Positions 32,452-45,149 of a stretch of DNA of 64,000 nt are shown piece by piece (positions within the stretch are counted from its first letter, which is position 1; the number at the start of each line of letters is the position of its first letter). The notes beneath the pieces were generated by a model. It did not search any database. It saw only the letters and a list, made by a program, of their open reading frames with translations, and was not told where the DNA came from. The stretch is from Cyprinodon diabolis (Eukaryota > Chordata > Actinopteri > Cyprinodontiformes > Cyprinodontidae): contig CM060078.1 in assembly GCA_030533445.1 (NCBI GenBank), positions 22,983,591 to 23,047,590 of the forward strand, given 5' to 3'. The position numbers and the translations under genes were made by a program.

Positions 32452-32819
32452 TGTCAGGATTTGGTTGTGGTTTGAGGACCCAAATGCAGAGGCAGGGAGG
32501 CAGAGGTGAGTTTCTTGTGCATTTAATTAAGTGTTAGACGAGGAACCAGCACTGAGGAACTGCACAAGGAGTGCATTTATGGGAGACAGAACAAAGAGAG
32601 GACTAAAGAGCAGATTTGGAGCAGGTGTGAACAGAGCAGATTGGAAGGGAGCAAGGGAATAAGCTGAACACAAGAGGGCAGCAGAGGGCAACGAATAAAA
32701 ACCTGAAAAATAACCAGAAAACACAATAAAATAAGAATTAAACCACTAAAACTAAATCACACGGAGCAAAGTAAAACTTAATACTCAAAAGAAAAGATAA
32801 CAGAACCAAGACTTTGACA
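32452..32819. mobile_element. Solo LTR-like element, 368 bp, with 5-bp duplication
   Basis: It begins TGTCAGGATTTGG and ends AAGACTTTGACA, with ACACT on both sides (32447-32451, 32820-32824). The ends TGTCA/TGACA are inverted. It lies 330 bp from the previous one but is a different family. No internal genes. Confidence 0.75.
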
Positions 32820-33309
32820 ACACTGGGATATTATTTTACTTTCCTCAAAAGCTCTTTACTTCTTATCGGCCTATCCCATGTATGTTTGTACCCTCGGTTC
32901 ACTATTATATTCAGGTTGGTTTGGATAGTGTTTTTTGTTTAATAAATGATTCTGCATTCTGCATTTTATTGTATTGTCTAACATTAAGAAAATAAATCTC
33001 TTAAGGCAAAGTTTCAACAAAGTTATGTGCCCATAACTTTGGTTCTATTATCTTTGAAGTTTGAATGAAGAGGAATCAGCATTAGGCGTATAATACATTA
33101 TGCATGAAATCTTGTGATTTTTTTATTTTCTTATTTTTTTAAGGACTGCAATATTTCTTAAAGTTAAATCTGTCTTGTGATGTCCTATCCAATAGTTGTC
33201 AACATGTTGTCTTGTGTTGTTAGCTTTAGATTATCATAATAAGCCCAAAATATAACATTGAGGGTTATATTTGTACTTTGACTCCACAAAGTGCACAGAG
33301 AACCTGCTT

Positions 33310-33752
33310 CAAACTAGGGGGTTGTGCTCAAACCCCAACATGCTGGCATTTGCCAGAGAATGCCAGGATTGGCAAATTCTCAACTGGTGCCCTTTGCTCT
33401 TCAGAGATGGAAGCAGTTTCACAATGAGCACATGTGACAGAGTCTGGAGACACCATGGAGAGCGATCTGCTGCCTGCAACATCCTGCACTCAGCATAACC
33501 AGTTTGGCAGTGGGGGCCATTAGGTACCGAGATGAGATCCTCAGATCCCTTGAGTGTATAAGCTGTTCCTGCAAGATGAAGGCATTGAAGCTGTAGACTG
33601 ACCAACGTCACATTGCATCTCAGATTGTCCAGGAGTTGGCGGATGCTTTAGTCCAGGTGGGCGGAGTTCCATCAGGAGACCATCCACCACCTCCTCAGCA
33701 GCATGCCCAGGGATTGTAGGGAGGTCAAACATGGAGGCTACATACAATACTG
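33310..33752 (+). pseudogene. Second Tc1-family transposase relic
   Basis: The plus strand shows AFARECQDWQILNW, LLFRDGSSFTMSTCDRVWR, HHGERSAACNIL, AIRYRDEILRS, FLQDEGIEAVD and, at the end, HQETIHHLLSSMPRDCREV followed by KHGGYIQY. In order these are the [TD]ES-RF first catalytic block (Glu lost), the RVWRRRGER strand, the AIRYRDEIL helix and the C-terminal end of Tc1 transposases. The QDNARPH and NPIE blocks are deleted. It differs from the family at 5327. Confidence 0.72.
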
Positions 33753-34221
33753 AGCCTCATTTTGACCTGTTTTAAACAGATTACATCAAAGATGGATCAG
33801 CCTGTAGTTTGTTTTTGTGCTCCAGCATTAAGCAGCCCGTAACTCCAAGCAGCCACACCTTGTGTCACTAAGTTGTCATCGAAAAGTAAGATACGAGAAG
33901 GATGTTGCGTAATTTAGAGAAAAAAATGTTAATAAAATTGGCTTAATGAGTGGGTTTGTGTTATTTGGAGGAACTCTTTTTTTTTTTTTCTTACTCTTTC
34001 TGTCTGTATAAAAAAACAGAATTCAATCTGATCTTTTAAAAACTTTTTTGGCCTTGTTTCTTGGACCTAGTTTTGATTGCTTACACTCTGAAACTGGAAC
34101 CTATAATGGAATCCACAGTTTTATGCCATTTAAAGTCCTGGTGTTTTGCTTTTTATGTCCTTATAAGTCAAATGCATTAGGTTTATTTTTTAGCATTAAA
34201 TTTTGGGCTTTTAACCTCAAG

Positions 34222-34224
<3 letters not shown>

Positions 34225-34277
<53 letters not shown>
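34225..34277. repeat. (GT)n microsatellite
   Basis: About 23 GT units ending in an ATGTGTGG transition. Confidence 0.95.
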
Positions 34278-35509
34278 GAGACGAGTCCATAAACACCTGG
34301 TTCTTCTCTATCAATCATGTTGTAGGAGCATGTTGGGTAAGAGGCTGACGTATTTTAGATACTGTAACATGATCATGATACCTCTTGGCAAATGTCAGAC
34401 ATGCTCATGTGTTTGTAGATGACACTTCTTGTGAGTTTGAGGAGAGGTGGCTCCTGATATCTGTCATATACCAGCAGTGTTTGCACTTAGTACTCTCAGT
34501 TCACCGTCATGGCAACTTCATAAACATCAACCTAAACACTATTAATTTCATTTCATCATGCTGGTTTTTGTTGTTTAACAAACTGGAACATTTCACTGCC
34601 TAATACTTCAAGGATAACGACGATTTCAGAAACCCAGCCCTATTGATCTACATTTAATATTAAAAAATATATATAAACAGGTTTCACTTACATAGGCATT
34701 TTATGTAGCCTTTAGGTTTTTAACCATTTTATAATACTAATCCTTGTAGTGGTATTTCCCTTTTATAAATGCATGTCTGAATAGTTCTCATGAGTTTTGC
34801 CCTCTACAGCAGCCCCATCCTGAAAAAAAACACTGACCATCATCAGATCAGTTATTGATAATATAGTGATTCTTTATATTATTAGGAACAAACCTGCCTT
34901 GACCAGCAGACGACACTCCTACTTGCTATGATCAGCTAGAAGTGATGTGTGTGAACTGTGAACCTTTTTGCTCAAAATTGAGACAAAAAGTATTTTAACA
35001 GGTAATCTGCACAATGTCTACAACTGTTATTTCTTGTAGATAATGTCAAATCTATGGTTATTTTATGGCTTATTTAAAACTAATGCACTAACATTAAATC
35101 TCCAATTGATCAAATCATTCAAAGTAGATAAAAAAATATTACTGTGTATAAAAGTGGAAGCTTACCTCCTTAAATTGTCATTTAGCTAAATAACACTAGC
35201 AGGAGTGTTCAGGCAGAGTATGTATCTGTCCTGGACTAATATAGCATATCATTACAGTAAATGTTGGGTAATTTATATATTTAACACACTTTATCACAAT
35301 TTGGTCCATTGTGACAGGTATATAGTGAAGATTGTTGCTTTAAAAGAAATAAAATCTGATTTTAAAAGACAAAATGAATATCTTAGTGGAAGTTTTTTCT
35401 ATATTATCTGTGGTTTTAAGTTTTATTTTGAATTCAAATTAAAAAGGAAAATAAAATGTTCTACTTTTATCTATTCACCTATTTGTTTTCATTCATATAA
35501 TCCTTTCTT

Positions 35510-35900
35510 CCACCCTGTGTTCTTCTTTTCCCTCCTCCTCCTCCTACTACTCTTAATCTAGCTTTAATTTCCCCATTGATCTATTTCCTGTATCCTTCTA
35601 TTTTCCTCTCTTTGCTTTAAGCTTTTTTTTTATGTGTCCTTCTGTTCTCCCTCCACATACATATACATTTTCTTGCATTTTTTATACCTCCATATATCTT
35701 TCCGTATTTTTTCTGCACTTTGCTCCCAGTTACTGGATGTTCTTTGCATCTTTCTTCTTGCATCTTTACGTCGTCTCCATTGTCAGCGGAAGGCATTTTG
35801 ATTTCCTTCCTCCCTTTCTTCCTTTGGTACATTCCTGATATCTTCTTGTATGCTCTCTGCTTCCCTTCCTACATTCCTTGGTTCCTTCCTTCTTAGTGTT
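35510..35900. repeat. Pyrimidine-rich low-complexity tract
   Basis: The plus strand is strongly C/T biased (CTCCTCCTC, TTCCTTCCT runs). Open frames here are compositional. Confidence 0.6.
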
Positions 35901-36719
35901 CTCCTTTCCTTTTCCAGGGTTTTACAGACTACAAACTAAAACCTTATCTACTGTACAAATTTCTGCTATGAATTTCGTGTTAATCTTCTCTTTTTTTATT
36001 TTAATGTAGCCTAAAGAACAATTCAAGTCTAGTAATTATGTGGACATTTCTGGCTACCATAGTGGTTTACACATACCCTTTAAACACATATCAACCTACA
36101 GTCTTTGTTTCATTAGTATTCTATAGGATAAAGTATTTCAAAATATTTTTTACTGTTTAGCAAATGAAAATAAACATTTTTTTAAAAGGAAACAGAGATT
36201 TTTTTTAACCTTTGAATATTACGGTCTACATGGTTAAAAACCCCAACAATCAAAAATATTGTAGTGTTAATTGTTATTAACTTAAGTTCTTTTACAAAGG
36301 TAAACAAAATTTTTATACAGGATTATTTTGTGTGTAATTTCACTTATTTTAATTATGTAAAGATATGCAAGCAAATCTGCAGGCTAAATTTGATCTATTG
36401 CAATTAACACTGATTCTGGACATTATATTTAATTAATGAGCAATGGTTTCCCTTTTTTTTCACCATTACAATCGGAAAAACTCACATGGAAAGAAAAAGA
36501 CAATTAGAAGAAATGTATTGATACAATTACTTTCGTCTGGGCACACAGACCTCGGCAGGAAACAATAGCACTGAATTTTGTTTGATCTGCATGAACAGGA
36601 GTAAATAATAGGGAGTGGAGATAGATGAAGTTGGTCAGTCTGCAGACTGCTGGTTAACGAGACGGTATGCTGAGCTTTATGGGGAGATCCAATGGACTGC
36701 GTGAGCTGAAACTAAAGCT

Positions 36720-36890
36720 TCACTCAGGGACCTGAAAGATGGAAGTCCAGTTGGATAACACAGGTTGAGAGAACCTGTCCATGATGAGCAAGCATAGAGC
36801 GAAAGCGGAGAGGAAAAACTCCCCGTTGGGAAGAACCTCTGGCAGAACCAGGCTCAACATGGCGTCTTCCGCTGGACCAGTTAAGATGAC
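36720..36890 (-). repeat. Fish interspersed repeat, 'gagcctggttctgc' type, reverse copy
   Basis: On the minus strand 'cctggttctgccagaggttc' and 'ggagtttttcctc' match the plus-strand copy at about 48895-48955. This is a very common fish repeat module. Confidence 0.55.
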
Positions 36891-37928
36891 ACAGGGAACG
36901 CAGTAAGAGTCCAGGAGGAATGACACGCTGATTAAGCTTTAGCTACAATGATGGAGGAGGGGCTGGAAGTGGGTTGAATCCGGGTCATCTGAATCGAAGT
37001 CAGGGTGAGGGTAAGTAATCAATTTATTCAGTTGAACTTCCACCTAGATTCCATTAAACTAGGCTTTGACTTAAAGCTAAATAACTTGAAAATGTACTTA
37101 TTTCTCTCTCCAGCAGTTTTCATCCATAAGGGGGCTGTTAGGACCTCTAGATCTAAAGCGTTTTCCTCAGCAGATAGGTTAACTTTAAACTAGGAAAACT
37201 AGCTCTCTATTATAAAACTGAAGTCATCAACAACAGAGAAGAAGAGCCAAAACCTGAGCTTTGCTCTGTTGTAAACTTTAAACAGCAGAGATAACATATA
37301 TTCCATAAATTTCAGTTCTGTTTAATGTTTTTTAAACACAAGATGCTTCCAGGTGTATCCCTCAAAAATTTTTATTATCTGGATATTTAGCTAAATGTAT
37401 TCTCCCCGTCATGGGCTTTATTTGTAAACATTGTCAGGTGATTTAATATCTCCATCTGGTGTTTGTAGAACCAGCTTGAAGCTGTGTATATTTTTTTAAA
37501 TCCGCAATGTAACAGTGTTTTTCCTTGTTTTTTTTTTTCTTCAAAAATCCTCTATAAACTTAGCTGTTGATAAAGACATGTCAGTTTGCACAAACTGAAC
37601 ATTGTAGATGAGAAAAATGCAACAGAGCGGGGTTCAAATATGTACTGGATGCTTTTAGGAAGGAATTATGGCTCTGTCATGGAACTCTAGTTATTAATCC
37701 TGTTCTGAGCAAGTTTTATACATAAACTTACAGTGAGCCATTACAACTGTGTTTGACATAGTATCAGCTGTGAGGCGAATACAGATTAGCTTTTAGGGAC
37801 AGAAGGGAGATCTACTGCAGTATCAGACTGATAAAAACATGAGTAGCACACTTGAGTGTGTAATTAAATTGATTCTTTTTATTATGGAGAATAATTGTTT
37901 CATTTGGTGAACTAAGAAGTCCATTTAT

Positions 37929-37965
37929 AGTGCCTTGCAAAAGCATTTACATTTTTTAAAACCGC
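37929..37965 (+). repeat. Tc1-type terminal repeat tip
   Basis: 'atagtgccttgcaaaagcat' matches the tip of the Tc1 family at 5327 (AGTGTTTTGCAAAAGTAT). Only the end is present. Confidence 0.4.
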
Positions 37966-38039
37966 ATACTTATGTTTTATATGATTTTATATGTATGCTT
38001 ATAAAAGTTGGCAAATTTTTATGTTTTTTTTTTTTAGAG

Positions 38040-38218
38040 TTTATGCAGCACTAGTGTCCCGTTTTTTCGACAGCAGGCTGACAGGAAAGGGGGTGTGAGA
38101 GAGGGGGGGAGACATGCGTCACAGGACCACTGGTTGGATTCAAACCTGGGTCCGCTGCGTCGAGGACTAAGGCCTCCATACATGGGTTGTGCGCACTAAC
38201 CGTTACCCACCTGCACAC
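38040..38218 (-). mobile_element. tRNA-derived SINE
   Basis: Read on the minus strand, a tRNA-like head contains a box A-like TGGGTAACGGTTAGTG, 'catgtatggaggcctta' and a box B-like GGTTTGAATCCA. A G/C-biased body follows, with an A/T tail near 38025. It is not a functional tRNA gene, because stems do not close. It interrupts otherwise plain intron sequence. Confidence 0.6.
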
Positions 38219-38399
38219 TCAAAGTTGGCACTTTTTGTTCCTGGAGTTTTGCTGCACACCTGAGAACATTTCTCAATCAAGATGAGTAGTGTATATGTAA
38301 GGAGAAGGATTATCTCTCCTTGCTGAATGATTACCCCTGATGGCATACCAGCCAAAGAATTAAACCAGGTATTCCCTTCTTGTTGAAATGTGTCTTCTA

Positions 38400-38865
38400 A
38401 TTAATCTTTTAATGTGGTCTCTGCCAGGGAACCTCGGTCCATCTCTGATGTTCGTGCACACAGATAAGTTCTTCGTCTTACCTGTGTGCAGCAGTTCTCA
38501 GTTTTCACTTGACTGCCTGCTCTCCAGCACAATGTCTCTTTTAAGTACCAACACTCACAGGTCTCACTCACATTCTCCTGGATCTCTGGGGTTCAGTCTG
38601 CAAAGCCCACTGAATCAAACCCCTACAGATCCATGCTACCTTCCATTCATCTATCAAGAAAGCAACTCAGTCATACATCAGTTGTCATCAACCAACTCCT
38701 TCCTGATCAGTCTGCTTTCTCTCCTCAGACCAACCAGAAAGTTCAACTAACTTCCTGTAATGCTCTGCTTTCAAATTCTTGTTGAACTGTAAATAAAATG
38801 TTAAAACTCACCGATTCTCTCTTTGATTCTGCATGTGGGTGAAAAAACTATAAACCAACATGACA
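38400..38865 (+). mobile_element. LTR 3' portion, related to the LTR at 3886
   Basis: An AATAAA at 38792-38797 is followed by 'gattctgcatgtgggtgaaa' and a TGACA end (38861-38865). This is the same order as the last 80 bp of the solo LTR at 3886-4616. The 5' boundary and target duplication were not found. The open frame 38388-38750 is Ser/Leu-rich and judged non-coding. Confidence 0.4.
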
Positions 38866-39604
38866 CATTTATTTATAAGGATTCATGGTTTTCATTTTTC
38901 TTAACTTCAATGCAACCAAATGCCTGCAGAGGTCCCCATATTAGTTTATTTATAAGTCCACTTATGTGTGATGGAATCTCAGCAAAAATCCAGCTAGTCT
39001 ATGAATGCCTCAGAAGATTGTTGTAGAAGATGAATGATTAAATAGTATTAAAACCAAGGAACACACTATATAGGTAAGGAAGAAAAATCTGGTAAAGTTT
39101 ACAGCACGGTTGAGTTAAAAGCCTTTTTATTCCCAGATGCCCTTTCATCCGAACATAAAGAAACACAAAACAAGTATGATCCCTCCCAAGATATGGCCAA
39201 TGTCTTTAAAATGACACCTCGAGCAAGAGAATCTGCACAGATTAAATTAGACAGGAAGTCAGCAAATCTGGCCTTTGTGAAAGTAACAGTAAAAGAGAGG
39301 ATCCTTTTTAAAGTCATGGGGCACAGCAGCATGTGGTCAGATGAGGATAACAAAACTTTTTTTGTGCTGCAAAATAACTGTCAGTGAGCCTTGGCTCAGT
39401 TTGTAGACCAGGAACACAGTGCAATAAGGCCACAGACCTTGACATAGTCGTCCCAGATTTTATTCCCAATTTCAGGAGTATTAGTCTTTACTGTTTTTTT
39501 TCTTTGACCACTTTCCTGTCAACTAACGGCAAGAAGGCCAATAGTCATATTAAATATTTAAGAAATAATATAACTCTAAACATTTCTCTGAAAATGATTC
39601 TATC

Positions 39605-40260
39605 ATGATCTTGGCACGGATGATTGGCTTGATTGTTCGTTCCATTCACCTGCCTAGCTCCGCTCATCACTGTTCATCTGTGTCAACTGCTCCAGTCTCT
39701 ATTTAACCTGCTTGCTCCCAGTCATCAGTGCCAGATTATTCAAGCCTTTGGTGAGAGTTCTCTAGTGTTCCTGTTTGTGTCCTGGATCTTCCTCCCGACT
39801 CTGAACTGGATTTCCCTTCAGTACCTCTTTGGATCTATTCTCATCTGGCCCTGACTCCTGAGCACCTCTATGACACCGGCTTTGGCTTCGCCATCTGGAT
39901 AGTCCTGCCTTCCTTCATCTGCTTAGATCTGATCTCCTGCCCGTTCTGTGGTCTTTAAGGCTTCATCGTCTGGAACCCTCTGGGCAATGTTCGCTGACTG
40001 GTGTTGGCAGCCGTTTAGCTGGTATCCACTCCTTCCTCTGGGCACAGAGTGAACTATAAGACTGGGTTAGTTACTCAAGCATTCGTAATCATCCTCCCTC
40101 AGATTTATGCAGTCACAAACCTGAGTTTTCCCTCTGCAGAGGTTCCTTTCTCAGACATCCTTGCTGTCACTGTAAGGGAATTTTTTGAGAAATCTGTCTG
40201 TCTGCATTGATCACTGCGTCATCTGTTCTGAGCACTGACAGTTTCTATGATAAGACTTTG
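39605..40260 (+). repeat. Possible LTR-like repeat
   Basis: The composition (pyrimidine-rich, 'ctctatttaacctgcttgct' as a TATA-like start, end 'gagcactgaca') resembles fish LTRs, but no matching target duplication or second copy is present in the window. Confidence 0.25.
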
Positions 40261-40309
40261 ATGTTGACTTAAAAGAGGCCAAAAAAAAAAAAAAAACACA
40301 GACTTTCAC

Positions 40310-40500
40310 TGATCTGCACCTTTTTAGGTCCAGATTAAAGACTAACTTTTTTAACTGGCTTTTAATACTAAGGACACATTGTTTTATGCTTCTGATTTAT
40401 TATTTTTTTGGTAATGTTTTTATCTTTCTGTGAAACTCTTTGGTCTTCCTGGTGTTGTTGTAAAGTGCTATATAAATAAAAGTTGATTTTATATGAATTC
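40310..40500 (+). repeat. Fish interspersed repeat 3' tail ('agtgctatataaataaa')
   Basis: 'agattaaagactaac', 'ttaatactaaggacacattg' and the end 'gtaaagtgctatataaataa' match a widespread fish retroposon tail. The same tail type ends the copies near 49070 and 59630. Confidence 0.5.
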
Positions 40501-43500
40501 AATTACTGTTTTTGATATTCTGATGATTTTGGTTTTAACATGAGCAAAATCTTGACAATGGTGGTGGAAGCTTTGCAATCGACTCTCCATGCACAGGTGG
40601 AAAACATGTAAGCCGTATAAACAGAGGATGCATGCTCTGGAGGCGTGTGGTAGGTGTGGGGGTAAAATCATTAGTGGATTAAATAGAGTTGTTATATGTC
40701 ATCAGTATAGGTTGTGTAAGCTTTTGAGTTCAGTAGAAAACATGGTGGTTAGAAAACAAGTTCCAACAACTTTGGAGGTTTAAACTGATAATAATTCACT
40801 GTCCTTTGAAAGGGCAAATTGCCATGCTTTAATCTCAATATACAGTTACCTGTATCCAAAGCAAACAAGGGAAGTAGATTTAAGGACTGACGGTCTAATT
40901 GAGGACCTGTGTTTGGGTATGCATATAATATACTATAAACAACGACACTGAATATTTGGATATGTTTTGGATAGACCCCTCAGGAAATAAACTATTGTGT
41001 AAGCAGTTGCTGTGAGAAGAGTGGAAAATCCCAAAATGGGAGAGTGGCACTTCAAAATGTGTCTCTATTTTTTGGTGTCAGTCTTTCCACAGATATGCGT
41101 TTTCCCACAGATGTTACAGTAGGACTTTGAACCACCCTTAGACCTTCAAACACGTGTGACGTTGCAGGACATTCTTCTCAGCAGCTTCCTGGCTTTTATG
41201 GCCCCGGCCTTCGTCACTATCCGCAGCATTCACTTCCCTTGAGTGAGAGTTATCCCACTTCCTGAGTTCCAAGAGTCATGCATCGATCGCTGCATGACAA
41301 CACATGACTCAAATAAACAAGTAGATTTACTCGAGTTTTAAAATAAATCAGTCAAATGGCACACCTCTGACTGCAAATCAAGATCAGATTGTAAACACCA
41401 AGCAGAGGAACAGAATGTCTCAGTTATTATGGCGCTACTTAAAAACACATCTGTCTTTCATTAGTTAACGAAAAGCATCACCACACCTCTGATATGTAAA
41501 TCAGTTGTCTTTGAGAGGAGACATACCTGAAGCTTAAGGGAAACTGCTGCCTCTCTGCTACCATTTTATTATATTATATACCTTGTCTTAAATAGTTTTT
41601 AATTTATCCTCTCTTCTTTTTTATCACGGGGAGGTTTTGCTTGTGCAAATGGGGACACAGTCATGATGAAACCAAATCTAAAAATAAAACAAAAAGAAAA
41701 ACACCCAGTAATCGAGTGTAATTATGCAATATAAGATGTTTTACTGATTTAGTGAAAATGAAGATTTTATTGATTACCTTATATTATCTCAGGCTACCTT
41801 TACTACCCTATAGCCCAGATAAATAAAGAAAGCAGAAGTTTTTTTAGTTAATTTAATGCATCGTTTGAAAATCCTGTAGCTCCATTAGTGTTGCTGCAGG
41901 CATTTTGGGTCAATTTTCTTCTCTTCTTTTCATCAGTTTTGGCGGGACACCCCATTCTTCAGGATTTCTCACTATTGTACCCTATTTTCTACTCAAGATA
42001 TCTGTCTTCACTATGTTCCAAGGTCAGTACCCTTCTCCTATTCAATTAGAGTATGGGAATTTATAAACAAGCTTTCTACCATAAATCTACTGTGTCATGA
42101 AAAAATAAACAGCTTTTTAAATGATGACAGGCCTGTAATTCATGTTTAACTGCACTAAATAAACTTGAATTAATGTTGGGGGTTTTTCATTGAATTACAC
42201 AGATAATTTCTCACATTAAAGGTGGCAAACCCACTTAGATAAGTTACCAAGGCCTTACAGTACTTAAGTTACAGTTTAGTTTCATAGATTACCATCTGCT
42301 TTTTTCCTTACATCCGTTGTGAGCGTTGGTAACAAAATGAAGACAAAGGCTTTACAAGAGTAACCCGTTCCTGTTCAACCAGTCTGACATAACCAGCTGC
42401 ACAACAACATCTAACTCTGTTTTTTCCTATTATATCTGCATATCATACAGGCTGATTTTATCTTATGAGCTTAAAGAATTACAAAAAATGCAAAGAAAAT
42501 GCTATATTTTATATATACTTCTCCTTTTATTGATCCATATTTTTAAAATATTCTTTACAAATACAAATCCAGAGCCACAAGTACAATATTTACCAGTGAA
42601 CATTGCTTTAGATAGAGTTGTGATTATCTGTTTGCATGCAAAAGTTTTCTCTAATGTGCAGAACTTTGCTCATCCATGCATGCACACACATGCTGCTGCA
42701 CTTTAAAACATAATTTGTACACATATTGCTAAGCACAGATCCACACAGTCAAGATAATTCCTATAATTTCCTCTGGTAAAGGACCATTCTATACACATTA
42801 GGAGAAACACTCCTCTGAGACACTAAAAGATGCTAAAACATGCCTGAAGATCTAAAGAGAAGAGGAAAAACAAAACAATAGAGACTTCAATAAGCGTTCG
42901 GTTATCCTCTTTTATATTGTACAGTATTCCTCTTAACCCACACAGAACAATACAATCAACATATCAAGACCATATTTAAGTTGATTTACTTTTTCCAAAT
43001 ATCCTGCTTCATTGCACTGAGGTATCCGAGGGGCTTGGTATAGATCAAGTTTCTTTTATATTTACCTAAATATCCTAAAGATCAGGGATTTTGCAAAAAC
43101 CTCCAACAGTCAAACTTCGACATGAAAAAGCTCTGCAGTACTGAATTATTCATACCAGTTCGTTAATAGCATTCCTGCATTGTAGCGGTCTGGGGTTGAG
43201 CTCCAGTAATCACATGTCTAATGGAGGCCTGCTGCTAAGTGGCTCCTGTTGCTTAATATGCCTGATCAACACTTTTGTATAACTTTTTTTAACTCAGTGG
43301 GGGGGGGGGAGTAGAGCTATTTAACCAACAGCGGTTGAGGATGTTTGTTTTTACTGTAAAGTTCACACACCAATACACTCATACAGCTATAGAGGTGACT
43401 ATACGTCAGTCTGGCTATTCATTCCTGCCCACAGTGGCTCATAAATAAGATGTATATGTTTGCACAGGACTGTGTTATGCACACAGAAGAGAGAGAGAAA

Positions 43501-44828
43501 AAATCCAGCAATGCATAGTTTGGTTTTGGTCATGGGGAAATGTACAGATGGAAATAGAAGATTGAGGCTGTATGATTCTACTAACATAGAGAAAAATATG
43601 TTCCACTCTTTTATTTTTGTTTTTATCTGTCTTTATATAATAATAATAATAATAATGATTTAAATAATCAGAGTGAGGGACTATTTTTGCTTTTGCTCAT
43701 TTTTAAATCAACATAATGCAATACTTTATAAAGGCATGAATGTTTGAATAAATAATGACTGTGGACCAAGTGTAAAAAAGACCTGGTGACATTTCTAAGT
43801 CTATTATGGTTTCACACGGAGAAAAAATAATAATATAATGTCTTTCTTTCACATTTGGCCCGATGTCACTGTGATGGAGTCAACAGTGTTTCCATCAGAG
43901 CCACAGATACCAAGAGGGGCTTCATTGTCAAAAGGCTAAATGATGTCAGCTGCAGCCTCTGCCTTAAATAATCAAAAAGATTCCCTCCTGCTTTCCCCAA
44001 TTTTAAATCTGTAAACATTTGGAAAGTTTCACATTATGTCACTGGATCAGTTCAAATCCAATTATAGAGACAGGTCTCAAAAGCTTCTCAGTAAATTCCC
44101 CTAATTTTCCTGTTTCTGTCTTACTATTAATGAAAGTGTTTAAAAGCTGTTGCATTTTTAGGAATTTTCTCCAAACGCAAGTGGAAAGCAGGATGAGTTA
44201 TGTTAAAGCAATTTAATGAAAAAGTAAACCTATGAAAAACACAGAAAGATGCAATGAAGGTTTGCTGAACAAAGGAGGGTCTGACAAAGGAGCCACTAAA
44301 TACAGTATAAATGCTTGACTGCTGGGGAGGTTGATTATTCAAATGCAATAGAGGTTAGTGTCTCTGCTAAATGCACAGCAGCTGTACAGGGAGATGACGT
44401 TGATGAGGGGAAATTATTCACAGACACAGAACTAAGTAATCACAACCAAAGAAAAACACCAAATAAGAAATAACTTCACAGGACATTACTATGGAGTAAG
44501 ACTGAACTCAGAGACAGGAAGTATTTGCAAAACGCAGCCAGTAGAAGTATTCAAATATATATATAAAAAAATAAGAAAAAACACATTATATTGGGGTATA
44601 AAATATAACATAGACTATTCCTTGTATTTGTTGTGTCTGTTTATACATCTCAAATATTAATTTCTCTTTCCCCACAATCCTTTAAACTCTAGCTCTACAT
44701 GGTTTTATCCAGTCCATACTTTTTGGTCACAATAGGGTGTGGGCTATAAATACCCTTTTTGAACAGAGATACTGTTTACTAAAGGAGTCTAAAAAGAAAA
44801 ACATATTCTAAATCTCTTTTATCCATTA

Positions 44829-45149
44829 AGCTTATCCCAAGTGGGGTCATGAGGGGTGCTGGAACCTATCTCCAGCTATCTATGGGTGAGAGTTGGGGTA
44901 CAACCTGGGCAGGTCAGCAGTCCCTTGCAGGGCAACACAGAGACAAACAACCATTCATGCACACACTCACAACTAAGGAAATTTGAGAGAAGCCAATTAG
45001 CCTAACAGTCAAATTTTTGGACTGTGGGAGGAAGTACCCAGAGAAAACCCATGCATGCACAGGGAGAACATGCAAACTCTGGGAATCGACCCCAGAACCT
45101 TCTTGCTGCAGGGCAGCAGTGCTACCCACTGCACAATTTTGCAGCCACA
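44829..45149 (-). mobile_element. tRNA-headed SINE, copy 1
   Basis: The plus strand shows the conserved body ('ggtgctggaacctatc', 'gggcaacacagagacaaac', 'ggactgtgggaggaag', 'agggagaacatgcaaactc'). It ends in a tRNA-like head read on the minus strand ('gcagtgggtagcactgctg', box B-like 'ctggggtcgattcc'). Two more minus copies lie at 49177 and 51427. The apparent 90-codon minus frame is part of it. Confidence 0.7.

Noticed and set aside
38388..38750. 120-codon Ser/Leu-rich frame
   Set aside because: It lies within an LTR-like block ending at 38865. Composition matches non-coding LTR sequence.
39597..40262. Solo LTR at 39605-40260
   Set aside because: LTR-like composition, but the flanks share only an imperfectly placed TTCTAT and not a clean duplication next to TG...CA ends. 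Kept only as a low-confidence repeat.
45017..45130. tRNA-like box A/B sequences in the SINEs
   Set aside because: The cloverleaf stems do not form. They are SINE heads and not tRNA genes.
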